Positions 1 through 6,339 of a stretch of 17,624 nucleotides of DNA are shown piece by piece. The stretch covers positions 1-17,624 of the forward strand of contig UQUV01000053.1 of NCBI GenBank assembly GCA_900544305.1, given 5' to 3'. The notes beneath the pieces are model-generated. The model had not been told where the DNA came from and searched no databases. It saw only the letters and a program-made list of their open reading frames with translations. Numbering within the stretch: the stretch's first letter is position 1; each line of letters opens with the position of its first letter. The stretch comes from an uncultured Porphyromonadaceae bacterium (GTDB lineage Bacteria > Bacteroidota > Bacteroidia > Bacteroidales > Muribaculaceae). Both the position numbers and the translations under genes were made by a program.

Positions 1-53
1 CAACGACCCCGAGATTACAAATCACGTGCTCTGGCCAACTGAGCTAAAGAGGC
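1..53 (-). tRNA. tRNA-Thr (anticodon TGT), partial
   Basis: This is the 5' part of a threonine tRNA read leftwards. The window edge cuts it after the anticodon arm and variable loop, so the T arm and acceptor 3' strand are outside. Seen on the minus strand: acceptor 5' strand GCCTCTT, D-arm GCTC...GAGC, and the anticodon loop TTTGTAA, with TGT complementary to positions 17-19. The anticodon stem (CGTGA with TCTCG) has a T-T mismatch in the middle. A Bacteroides-type promoter lies at 98-128. In related genomes this tRNA usually heads a tRNA-tuf cluster downstream of hpf, but that part is not visible here. Confidence 0.9.
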
Positions 54-435
54 ATCTTTCGCTTCGCTTCAAGTCAGCATACAACTCAAAGCGAGTGCAA
101 AGTTACGCAAATATTTTTATCTCCCAAATATTTTGTCGTTATTTTTTGAAAAATTTCTCACTTATACACTTTTAACGTCCTCCGGCAAGTGCTTCGCCCT
201 GCAACTTTTACAGCTCGCGAAACCCCGGAAATCATATCGCTGACATGGAAATATTCCAAGCGCAAAGATAACACTTTTCCGACACCCGAAAATGTTTCTT
301 CGAAAAAATATTTCAACCTCAATCCGCCAGCCGAGGATTTACTCTTGATTGTGGAGTTTTGCTGACTCTTTGACGCTCTTCCCCACTGCCGCTTGAAATC
401 CGTCCAAAGCCAAACACCGATTGCTTAACGGGAAA
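54..435. other. spacer between tRNA-Thr and the hpf terminator
   Basis: About 380 bases without a convincing gene. The left end holds the tRNA promoter (98-128). A second minus-strand TATCTTTG box lies at 263-270, without a clear -33 element. Downstream of it, 158-235 on the minus strand could encode a 25-residue basic peptide starting MISGVSRAVK. That ORF has no SD and may be chance. I see nothing else I can support in 271-435. Confidence 0.5.
98..128 (-). promoter_or_regulatory. Bacteroides-type promoter of the tRNA-Thr transcript
   Basis: On the minus strand there is TTTG (125-128), then 19 bases, then TAACTTTG (98-105). This matches the Bacteroidota sigma-ABfr consensus TTTG / TAnnTTTG exactly, with the usual spacing. 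Transcription would start near position 90, about 35-40 bases before the mature tRNA end. Confidence 0.65.
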
Positions 436-469
436 GGGGGCGGATGAAACCAAGCTCACCCGTCCCCCC
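436..469 (-). terminator. possible terminator of the rpsU-xerC-hpf operon
   Basis: On the minus strand a G-rich arm (GGGGG, A bulge, CGG) pairs with CCGCCCCC at 436-443 across a loop of about 16 bases. Only TTT follows the hairpin, so the U-tract is weak. It lies 33 bases beyond the hpf stop, which is where the operon would be expected to end. Confidence 0.4.
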
Positions 470-501
470 TTGTTTCCGTCGTGGTTATGCCACAATATTA
501 T

Positions 502-795
502 TTATTTCTTTTCTTTGAGTTTTACCAATTGACGGTCGAGAGCATCGATTGTCAAGTCGACAGCTTCTTCGAATGTGTCGGCCACTTTTGACGCAAACAG
601 TTCGTCGGCATTTGGAACTGTCAGCTTGATAGCAGCCTCTTTGTTCATGGATGTTTCAGGTTTTACGACCTTCAAAGTCACTTCAAATGTAGCGATAGCC
701 TCATTACGGCGTGCTAACTTCTGAGCTTTCTTGTTGATAAACTCTTCTAACTTGGTTGTCGCATCGAAATGGATGGCTTTAATCTTTACTTCCAT
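502..795 (-). CDS. hpf: ribosome hibernation promoting factor, short form
   Basis: A 97-residue protein of the HPF/YfiA (RaiA) family. These proteins bind the decoding centre of the 30S subunit in slow-growing cells and keep idle ribosomes in an inactive state. The N-terminal MEVKIKAIHFDAT and the later DTFEEAVDLTIDALDRQLVKLKEKK-type helix with its basic end fit the family. There is only the S30AE-like domain and no C-terminal dimerisation domain, so it is the short type. The gene starts one base after the xerC stop (TAA-T-ATG), so translation is probably coupled. Unusually for this phylum, AAGGAGG (801-807) sits 5 nt before the ATG, and it is the only strong SD directly before a gene in this window. 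Confidence 0.92.
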   Translation of the reverse strand: MEVKIKAIHFDATTKLEEFINKKAQKLARRNEAIATFEVTLKVVKPETSMNKEAAIKLTVPNADELFASKVADTFEEAVDLTIDALDRQLVKLKEKK

Positions 796-796
796 A

Positions 797-1690
797 TTAC
801 CCTCCTTTTTTTAGAGCTCTTGGATGAGCGTGTTTGTAGTTATTTTTCAATTCACTATATGTGATATGGGTATATACCTGCGTTGCCGCGAGCGACCCAT
901 GTCCCAATAATTCCTTAACGCTGTTCAGCTCCGCTCCGTTGTTGAGCATTGCCGAGGCAAACGAGTGCCGGAGCACGTGGGGCGAACGCTTTGCCTGCGT
1001 CACTTCCGACAGTACGCCCGTCACCACATTATAGACGAGCGAAGGATACACCCTCCTGCCTGCCGCCGTCACAAACAGTTCCTCGGTCGAACCTTCGGCC
1101 ACTTCCGACCGCAACTTGCGGTACAGTTCAATCAGCCCGCCCAGTTCCTTTCCGAATGGAACTATTCTATCTTTATTACGCTTACCGTGCACCTTTAGTT
1201 CACCGGAATCGGTATTTACATCCGAATTTTTTAAAGAAATCAGCTCTGCCCGCCGAATTCCGGTCTCGTAGAACATTGCCACCATCAACCTGTTGCGCAC
1301 TTCCGTAAAATCGGTTTCGTCAAAAGGGCTGTCGAGCACCTGGTCCATACCCTTTTCTCTGACAAAAACCGGCAGCACCTGCGGCAACTTTGCCATGGGA
1401 ATGTCGACAACCGGACTGTCGGCCACCACCCCGCGCTTCAACAGGAACTTATAAAAAGCACGCAACGACTGCACCTTGCGCCGTACCGAACGCACCGAAA
1501 ATCCGGAACTGTTCAGCGAATACACCCACGCCCGTACATCGGCAACCGTAACGCTGGCGGCATCAAAGGTTTCCTTATCCGCCGACAGGAATTCTACAAA
1601 CTGGCTCAAGTCCTTACTATAAGACAAAACGGTATGAACCGAATAATTCAGTTCATACCGTATATATTTTAAGAATGAGTCAATCTGCAT
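797..1690 (-). CDS. xerC: tyrosine recombinase, XerC/XerD type
   Basis: A 297-residue site-specific recombinase of the XerC/XerD family, which resolves chromosome dimers at dif by strand exchange through a catalytic tyrosine. The N-terminal SAM-like core-binding domain covers about 1-90, including the conserved region SVRSVRRKVQSLRAFYKFL. The catalytic domain shows R146 (TGIRRAEL), K170 (HGKRNKDR), H238 and R241 (HVLRHSFA), H264 (LLGHGSL) and nucleophile Y273 (QVYTHIT), so the active site is complete. Length is normal for Xer proteins. It sits between rpsU and hpf, a housekeeping position in Bacteroidales, which argues against a phage integrase. XerC and XerD cannot be told apart from one copy. 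A small hairpin (GGTGT/ACACC, 1698-1713) lies just before its ATG, and there is no SD. Confidence 0.9.
   Translation of the reverse strand: MQIDSFLKYIRYELNYSVHTVLSYSKDLSQFVEFLSADKETFDAASVTVADVRAWVYSLNSSGFSVRSVRRKVQSLRAFYKFLLKRGVVADSPVVDIPMAKLPQVLPVFVREKGMDQVLDSPFDETDFTEVRNRLMVAMFYETGIRRAELISLKNSDVNTDSGELKVHGKRNKDRIVPFGKELGGLIELYRKLRSEVAEGSTEELFVTAAGRRVYPSLVYNVVTGVLSEVTQAKRSPHVLRHSFASAMLNNGAELNSVKELLGHGSLAATQVYTHITYSELKNNYKHAHPRALKKGG
801..807 (-). promoter_or_regulatory. strong Shine-Dalgarno before hpf
   Basis: The minus strand reads AAGGAGG-GTAAT-ATG, a full complement to the 16S anti-SD core at ideal spacing. It lies within the last Lys-Gly-Gly codons of xerC (AAA GGA GGG TAA). None of the other protein genes in the window has a comparable site directly before its start. 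Confidence 0.75.
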
Positions 1691-1760
1691 AGTTTCTGGT
1701 GTTAATCTACACCTACGAATTTATGCAATATTTTTGACAATTCCAAATAAAGAAGGATTT

Positions 1761-1952
1761 TTATTCTTCTACTGAACGCAATTTTTGAACGTAGATAGCC
1801 TTCATCATCTTCTTGCGGTTAGCAACAGATGGTTTTTCGAATGCTTGACGGCTACGAAGTTCTTTTACGATACCAGTCTTTTCAAATTTTCTTTTGAATT
1901 TCTTCAATGCTTTTTCAATGTTTTCGCCTTCTTTTACTTGTACAATAATCAT
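1761..1952 (-). CDS. rpsU: 30S ribosomal protein bS21
   Basis: A 63-residue basic protein with the S21 signature: MIIVQVKEGENIEKALKKFKRKFEK at the N-terminus, then ELRSRQAFEKPSVANRKK. It binds the 30S platform near the 3' end of 16S rRNA. In Bacteroidota, structural work on Flavobacterium ribosomes showed that bS21 with bS18 and bS6 holds the anti-SD in a pocket, which explains the general lack of SD use. It is the first gene of rpsU-xerC-hpf, with 70 bases to xerC and no terminator between. The start codon is preceded by an A-rich stretch (ACTGAAATAAA) without an SD. The long leader (1953 to about 2128) is described separately. Confidence 0.95.
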   Translation of the reverse strand: MIIVQVKEGENIEKALKKFKRKFEKTGIVKELRSRQAFEKPSVANRKKMMKAIYVQKLRSVEE

Positions 1953-1994
1953 TTTATTTCAGTTTTAATAGTTTTCAAAATTTTGTTTATTGGG

Positions 1995-2040
1995 GGTGCC
2001 TAAAAACTTTCCCTGCAAAACGGCACCGCTTCTGCAGGAA
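1995..2040 (-). ncRNA. candidate H-type pseudoknot in the rpsU leader
   Basis: Two inverted repeats interleave. In mRNA order the elements are CCTGCA (2038-2033), GGTGCC (2027-2022), TGCAGG (2017-2012) and GGCACC (2000-1995). The first pairs with the third, extendable to 8 bp with one G-U pair. The second pairs with the fourth (6 bp). Loops of 5, 4 and 11 nt are sterically possible for an H-type pseudoknot. The two stems could also be alternative hairpins. The element ends 42 nt before the rpsU ATG. I know of no named element that it matches. Confidence 0.45.
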
Positions 2041-2109
2041 TTTTGAAGGAAACAAGCCCTCACCTATAATATGTTATTCGTTCTTCTTTCTAACAGTAGG
2101 TCTGTACAA

Positions 2110-2115
2110 CCTCCT
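2110..2115 (-). promoter_or_regulatory. AGGAGG near the 5' end of the rpsU mRNA
   Basis: The minus strand reads GAGAGGAGGTTG about 15 nt after the predicted transcription start and about 160 nt before the rpsU ATG. No ATG lies within SD distance, so it does not mark an ordinary leader-peptide start. It could act as a binding or standby site for 30S subunits with a free anti-SD. Confidence 0.4.
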
Positions 2116-2133
2116 CTCTTTTATTTGCGGTCG

Positions 2134-2141
2134 CAAAGTTA
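2134..2141 (-). promoter_or_regulatory. -7 box of the rpsU-xerC-hpf operon
   Basis: TAACTTTG on the minus strand matches TAnnTTTG exactly. No clear TTTG is found at the expected -33 distance. The predicted start near 2128 gives rpsU a leader of about 175 nt. The rest of the divergent spacer (2142-2287) is AT-rich and shows nothing else I can support. Confidence 0.5.
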
Positions 2142-2287
2142 GGAAATATTTTTGAATTACAGCCACATAACGACAAATTATTTTTCTTTTTTTATTCAAA
2201 GCGGGTCATCAAATCCAACAAACAGCACCCTTCACCGCCTCCAATAAACAATGAAAGCTCTAAGAGATATTAAAAGTCTGATAAAGC

Positions 2288-2318
2288 TTTGTCATTTGGA
2301 AGTTTATATCTATTTTTG
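2288..2318 (+). promoter_or_regulatory. Bacteroides-type promoter of the 2337-3784 operon
   Basis: TTTG (2288-2291), 19 bases, then TATTTTTG (2311-2318): an exact match to TTTG / TAnnTTTG. The start would be near 2323, giving a leader of only about 13 nt. This rules out the upstream TTG at 2289 as start codon and supports ATG 2337. Confidence 0.65.
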
Positions 2319-2336
2319 AATAAAACAAGACCTGGC

Positions 2337-3209
2337 ATGAACAGAGCGGCAATTACCATAGCAGCAATCCTTCTATCCGTCGGCAGCGCAACAGCCCAGG
2401 AAAGCAAAGGCGACCTTTCAAAAGACCACCCTAATTTGGAATGGCCGCAAGCCAGCATTCAACCCTATTCGCTGAATTTTGAAATGCCGAAATTCATCGA
2501 ACAGAAGGACACGGCCTCCACAGCTACTGCCATACAACTCAACAGTCCGACATTCGGCCGTAAGCTGCAACTTGAGCCAGAAGCCCCCAAGTTCCGTTTC
2601 AACCAGAATCCCTACGCCTTCGACTTTAACACATCAGGCGCCATAGCGACATGGGACAACGGTGCCCTTATCGGTGCCGGAAACCGCACTACGCTTCCGG
2701 GCCTCTATTCCAACCAACAAGCATCATTTTCCGCCGTTCAACAGTTCGGCGACCTCACCCTTTCGGCAGGTGTTTCCGCCGACCGCTACCAGATGTTTCA
2801 GGGCCCCGACCGGCTTCGCACGCAATTCGGCGTACACGGCAACCTGTCCTACCGGTTCTCCGACAATCTGTCGCTCCATCTGTTTGGCTCCTACTATAAT
2901 CAAAATCCCTTTTATACCGTCGGTGCCCTCCCCTACATAAACACGACAAACTTTGGCGGATATTTTGATGTGGGAATGGGCGAACATTTCGGCATGGTGC
3001 TCGGAGGCCAGGCCACATACGACACAATGACCCGGCGTATGCTGGCGGCTCCCATCGTGATGCCCTATGTGAAAATCAACGACGTGAAGCTCGGTGTGGA
3101 TGTCGGCTGGCTTATCCGCGACCTGCTGATCGACGCATTTGCCCCCGACTATCAACGGCAAAATCCGACCATCGCTCCGCCCGTCGCGCCTATGCCACCT
3201 ATCCGTTAA
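2337..3209 (+). CDS. exported protein of unknown function, possibly barrel-like
   Basis: A 290-residue protein with signal peptide 1-20 (MNRAAITIAAILLSVGSATA) and predicted cleavage before Gln21, typical of Bacteroidales exported proteins. Residues 21-95 are polar. Residues about 100-265 contain repeated short strands with alternating aromatic and small residues, for example NLSYRFSDNLSLHLFGSYY (169-187), consistent with a small outer-membrane barrel or beta-rich periplasmic protein. It ends in a Pro-rich tail (about 278-289) and not in the C-terminal aromatic expected of classical outer-membrane barrels. I do not recognise a family. ATG 2337 was chosen because it begins the signal peptide and because the promoter overlaps the longer reading frame. 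It is followed after 44 bases by a lipoprotein gene, probably in one operon. Confidence 0.75.
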   Translation: MNRAAITIAAILLSVGSATAQESKGDLSKDHPNLEWPQASIQPYSLNFEMPKFIEQKDTASTATAIQLNSPTFGRKLQLEPEAPKFRFNQNPYAFDFNTSGAIATWDNGALIGAGNRTTLPGLYSNQQASFSAVQQFGDLTLSAGVSADRYQMFQGPDRLRTQFGVHGNLSYRFSDNLSLHLFGSYYNQNPFYTVGALPYINTTNFGGYFDVGMGEHFGMVLGGQATYDTMTRRMLAAPIVMPYVKINDVKLGVDVGWLIRDLLIDAFAPDYQRQNPTIAPPVAPMPPIR

Positions 3210-3253
3210 ACTCCGCACAACATTTCTTCATTCATTAACATAACCTAATCATT

Positions 3254-3784
3254 ATGAAAACCAAAACTTTAACCTACTGGCTTATCCTATGTCTGTTGCC
3301 CATTTTGTCCGGCTGCGACAACGGTGAAGACATTATTTGGGACTTCAACACACGAAGCATCATGCTGAAAGTTGTCAATGCTTCCGGACAGAACATGTTG
3401 GACGAAAGCACCGCCAACGGATGGAAGGCGGAAGACATCTCTGCCACCTACAAAGACGAGAATTACCCTTGCGCCATTGTCGACGATCCGCTCTACGAGC
3501 CAAATTCCGGAATCCAAACTCGAGATATGCCGGCCTTTATGCTCGGCTTGCGCACATCCACCGAGAAGCAGAACCGTATTCTGTACTTCGGAGACTTCAC
3601 GCCTACAAACTATTACCAGAACACACCGATTACCTACCATTGGCCCGACGGCACTACCACTACCATCACTTTCGACTTCTACATTATCTGGAAATCGAAA
3701 AACGATCCGGTAGTAGTTTTCAAATGCTACCAGAACGGAAAAGAACTCACTCAGGACAAAGGCGTAATCACCATTCAGAAATAA
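3254..3784 (+). CDS. lipoprotein of unknown function
   Basis: A 176-residue lipoprotein. The signal peptide ends in the lipobox LSGC with lipidated Cys21, followed by DNGED. In Bacteroidota, acidic residues soon after the Cys can act as a surface-export signal, so it may face outwards (inference). The mature part has no recognisable catalytic motif. It has short beta-type segments such as TTTTITFDFYIIW and VVVFKCYQNGKEL near the C-terminus, suggesting a small beta-sandwich. It lies 44 bases after the exported protein at 2337-3209, with no promoter or terminator between, and a hairpin terminator follows. The two may form an envelope pair. No family was recognised. Confidence 0.75.
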   Translation: MKTKTLTYWLILCLLPILSGCDNGEDIIWDFNTRSIMLKVVNASGQNMLDESTANGWKAEDISATYKDENYPCAIVDDPLYEPNSGIQTRDMPAFMLGLRTSTEKQNRILYFGDFTPTNYYQNTPITYHWPDGTTTTITFDFYIIWKSKNDPVVVFKCYQNGKELTQDKGVITIQK

Positions 3785-3798
3785 CGCTACAACACAAA

Positions 3799-3828
3799 CG
3801 CAGGCGCTCCCAGCAAGGAACGCCTGCG
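3799..3828 (+). terminator. terminator, possibly shared by convergent genes
   Basis: CGCAGGCG (3799-3806) pairs perfectly with CGCCTGCG (3821-3828), with an inner TCC/GGA pairing. The tails on both sides are only moderately T-rich. It lies between the lipoprotein gene ending at 3784 and the convergent gene ending at 3874, so it may serve both. Confidence 0.65.
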
Positions 3829-3873
3829 CTATTTATTATGTACGGCAACAATCCGTAAACTGCAAGCTATACA

Positions 3874-4407
3874 CTATTCAGCCTTCGGCTCGTCTTCTTC
3901 GTACCACTTGGAGTACATCAAATAATTGCGGGCAATACGCTGGTTGATTTCGCGTCCCTGCACCGGATCTACCATTTTCTTGAATTTGGCAGGTACACCC
4001 ATCCACAGTTCGTGAGGGCCAATCTTCGTGTTCGGCGAAACTACGCTGCCGGCAGCCACCAATGCCCCCTCGCCAACCTCAACACCGTCGAGAAGCACAG
4101 AACCCATACCAATCAAAGCCAAATCGTGAATTTTGGCACCATGGATAGTTACATTGTGACCAATCGAAACATCGTCGCCGATTTCGATTGTCGACTTTTG
4201 ATACAGCGTATGGAGCACAGAACCGTCCTGAATGTTCACACGGTTTCCGATTTTAATGGTGTTCACATCGCCACGCAGCACGGCGTTGAACCAAATGCTG
4301 CATTCGTCGCCCATTGTCACCTCGCCCACGATTGTGGCGTTTTCGGCAATAAAGCAGTCCTTACCGATTACCGGTGTAAATCCTCTTACTGATTTAATTA
4401 AAGCCAT
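3874..4407 (-). CDS. gamma-carbonic-anhydrase-like hexapeptide-repeat protein
   Basis: A 177-residue left-handed beta-helix protein of the gamma-carbonic anhydrase family (YrdA/CaiE/CamH-like). Hexapeptide repeats run from about 12 to 135. The three metal-binding histidines are visible: H66 (GSVLHT), H84 and H89 (IGHNVTIHG), each contributed across trimer interfaces in the family. R45 and D47 (LRGD) and Q60-D61 (IQDG) are also conserved. It lacks the acidic loop of archaeal Cam, so it resembles CamH/YrdA proteins. Carbonic anhydrase activity is possible but unproven for many of these. A C-terminal helix (about 150-172) ends in an acidic tail. It starts 12 bases after the aminopeptidase stop, so the two are co-transcribed. 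No SD. Confidence 0.88.
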   Translation of the reverse strand: MALIKSVRGFTPVIGKDCFIAENATIVGEVTMGDECSIWFNAVLRGDVNTIKIGNRVNIQDGSVLHTLYQKSTIEIGDDVSIGHNVTIHGAKIHDLALIGMGSVLLDGVEVGEGALVAAGSVVSPNTKIGPHELWMGVPAKFKKMVDPVQGREINQRIARNYLMYSKWYEEDEPKAE

Positions 4408-4419
4408 ATTTCTATATTT

Positions 4420-6204
4420 TTATTTTTTCAGTTCTTTTGTCTTTTCGTTCAGCCAAGCCTGCTGTTCGGCATTGAGATACGGAGTCAGGCGCTCGCGCAC
4501 TGTCTTGTGATAGTTGTTAACCCATGCCAGTTCTTCGTCCGACAGCATTGCCAGATCAATCAGCTTGCTGTCATAGGGGAACAATGTCAGCACCTCAAAG
4601 TTCATGAATTTACCGAACTCTTCCGTTTCGCGGTAATTGCGTGCAAGCACAAGGTTCTCGATGCGGATACCATGCTTGCCGGCCTTATAAAGGCCCGGTT
4701 CGTCGGAAGTAATCATGCCTTCCACCAACACTGCCGGATTTTCGTTCAAACGGATATTCTGCGGACCTTCGTGCACATTCAGGAAATGACCCACACCATG
4801 TCCCGTTCCGTGCCAGTAAGTCATACATTCTTTCCACAGGAACTGACGGGCAAGAGCATCCAGCTGGCTGCCGCGTGTTCCTTCCGGGAATATGGCAGAA
4901 CCAAGAGCTACATGGCCTTTCAATACCAACGTATAGTCATGGCGTTCTTCTTCTGTCGGAGTTCCCAAAGCCACCGTACGGGTGATGTCGGTTGTTCCGT
5001 CAAGATATTGCGCACCTGTATCAACAAGCAAGAGTCCTTCCGGCTTCAAATCAGAAGCAGATTCCTCCGTTGCTGAATAGTGCACAATGGCACCGTGTTC
5101 CTTGTACCCCGGAATCATTCCGAAGCTTTCGCCACGATAGAGCGGACTTTCCGAACGGAATTCAATTGCCTTTGCAGCAACGTCAAGTTCGTTTACACCG
5201 CCTTCAGCCACTGCTTTTTCAAGCCACATGTAAAGTTTCACCAATGCAGCTCCATCACGTTCCATGGCCTTGCGCGTGCCTTCAATCTGCACTTCGTTCT
5301 TGACAGCCTTCGGCAATGCCACCGGTGAAGCGGCATAAACCACTCCGCAATTGAGAATCCAGCGGGCTACTGTGTCGCTTGTCTTGTTCGGGTCGAGCAT
5401 AACGGTCACATTCTTCAGCTTGCCGAGGAATTCCTGCAATCCGTCGTAAGGCAACACCTCGATATTGCATGACTTCAGATATTCGGCAGCTTTTGCGTCC
5501 ACCTTGCGCGGATCGATGAACAGCACGTTGCGGTCTTCCGAAACGTAGGCATAGGAAATGGCTACCGGATTATAGTCCACATCGTTGCAGCGGATATTGA
5601 AAATCCAGGCAATTTCATCAAGAGCAGAAAGCAACAGGGCTTCTGCACCTTGCTTCTCCACCTCGGCCAACACACGTTCAATCTTGCTCTCCGTGCTTTC
5701 GCCGGCGAATTGCACCTCGTGTTCAAAAATCGTACCCAGAGGCAATTCCGGACGGTCTTCGTAAATGCCCTTGAACGGGTCGAAATCGGCTGCAAAGCGG
5801 AAACCGTTTTCTCCACAGAACTGCTCCAGACGACTGGCTTGAACCAATGAGAACAAACGTCCATCAACGGCCAGCACATCGTTTTCACCCAAATGTTCGG
5901 CAAGCCATTCGTTGATAGTCGGCTCGCCCGGCATATCTTCCTTATATAATACAACACCTGAATCGGCAAGCTGAATTTCAGCCTGCAGGAAATAGCGGGA
6001 ATCCGTCCAAAGTCCGGCAGCATCAAGCGTAACGACAGCCGTACCGTTCGAACCCGTAAAACCGGTCACCCAATCACGCAGTTTCCAATGGTCGTTCACA
6101 TATTCACTCTGGTGAGGGTCAGTACCCGGCACAATCACTGCGCTGACGCGCTTGCTACGCATAACTGCACGCAGTGCTTCCAAATTTTTCACAGTTTCTT
6201 TCAT
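4420..6204 (-). CDS. Xaa-Pro aminopeptidase (aminopeptidase P, M24B)
   Basis: A 594-residue metalloprotease that removes an N-terminal residue preceding proline. It has the three-domain layout of the long, eukaryote-like aminopeptidase P: two creatinase-N-like domains (about 1-145 and 155-305) and the catalytic pita-bread domain (about 310-540), plus a C-terminal extension. All metal ligands are visible: D395 (LLVDTG), D406 (TTDITRT), H473 (GVGHFLNVHEG), E502 (SDEPGLY) and E516 (GIRIENL). H478 fits the second catalytic histidine. No signal peptide is seen, so it is cytoplasmic. It is the first gene of a two-gene unit with the carbonic-anhydrase-like gene. A -7 box lies at 6238-6245, and there is no SD. 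E. coli PepP is a shorter two-domain protein, so the symbol pepP was not used. Confidence 0.92.
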   Translation of the reverse strand: MKETVKNLEALRAVMRSKRVSAVIVPGTDPHQSEYVNDHWKLRDWVTGFTGSNGTAVVTLDAAGLWTDSRYFLQAEIQLADSGVVLYKEDMPGEPTINEWLAEHLGENDVLAVDGRLFSLVQASRLEQFCGENGFRFAADFDPFKGIYEDRPELPLGTIFEHEVQFAGESTESKIERVLAEVEKQGAEALLLSALDEIAWIFNIRCNDVDYNPVAISYAYVSEDRNVLFIDPRKVDAKAAEYLKSCNIEVLPYDGLQEFLGKLKNVTVMLDPNKTSDTVARWILNCGVVYAASPVALPKAVKNEVQIEGTRKAMERDGAALVKLYMWLEKAVAEGGVNELDVAAKAIEFRSESPLYRGESFGMIPGYKEHGAIVHYSATEESASDLKPEGLLLVDTGAQYLDGTTDITRTVALGTPTEEERHDYTLVLKGHVALGSAIFPEGTRGSQLDALARQFLWKECMTYWHGTGHGVGHFLNVHEGPQNIRLNENPAVLVEGMITSDEPGLYKAGKHGIRIENLVLARNYRETEEFGKFMNFEVLTLFPYDSKLIDLAMLSDEELAWVNNYHKTVRERLTPYLNAEQQAWLNEKTKELKK

Positions 6205-6237
6205 ATCTGGTTGTTATTATTTGCAATCAAGCATCTG

Positions 6238-6245
6238 CAAACTTA
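6238..6245 (-). promoter_or_regulatory. -7 box before the aminopeptidase P gene
   Basis: TAAGTTTG on the minus strand matches TAnnTTTG exactly. The start would be near 6232, leaving a leader of about 28 nt. No TTTG is found at the usual -33 distance, so support is partial. Confidence 0.45.
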
Positions 6246-6278
6246 CACAAAAATTGCCAAAACATTGCACCTATTTAT

Positions 6279-6308
6279 AAAAAAAGAGCACGCCCAACGG
6301 ACGTGCTC
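6279..6308 (-). terminator. strong terminator after the DUF4465-like gene
   Basis: On the minus strand GAGCACG pairs with CGTGCTC (6286-6308). The stem extends inwards through one G-U and two C-G pairs to about 10 bp with a 3-nt loop. Seven T residues follow. It ends the murI-DUF4465 unit and insulates the aminopeptidase promoter. Confidence 0.85.
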
Positions 6309-6339
6309 CACAAATATTTTCTACGGACAGAATCTCCGG

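Noticed and set aside
797..1690. Tyrosine recombinase as integrase of a mobile island next to a tRNA gene
   Set aside because: It lies in the housekeeping order rpsU-recombinase-hpf, overlaps the spacing of that operon, and no att-like repeats or phage genes are present.
2724..3218. Long minus-strand frame opposite the exported protein
   Set aside because: It is antisense to a gene with a signal peptide and a well-matched promoter, and has no signal, family or start context of its own.
3337..3858. Plus-strand frame overlapping the lipoprotein in another phase
   Set aside because: Arg/His-rich composition typical of a shadow frame, and the lipoprotein in the other phase has a clean lipobox.
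4507..5076. 189-codon plus-strand frame
   Set aside because: Antisense to the conserved catalytic domain of aminopeptidase P, with no recognisable features.
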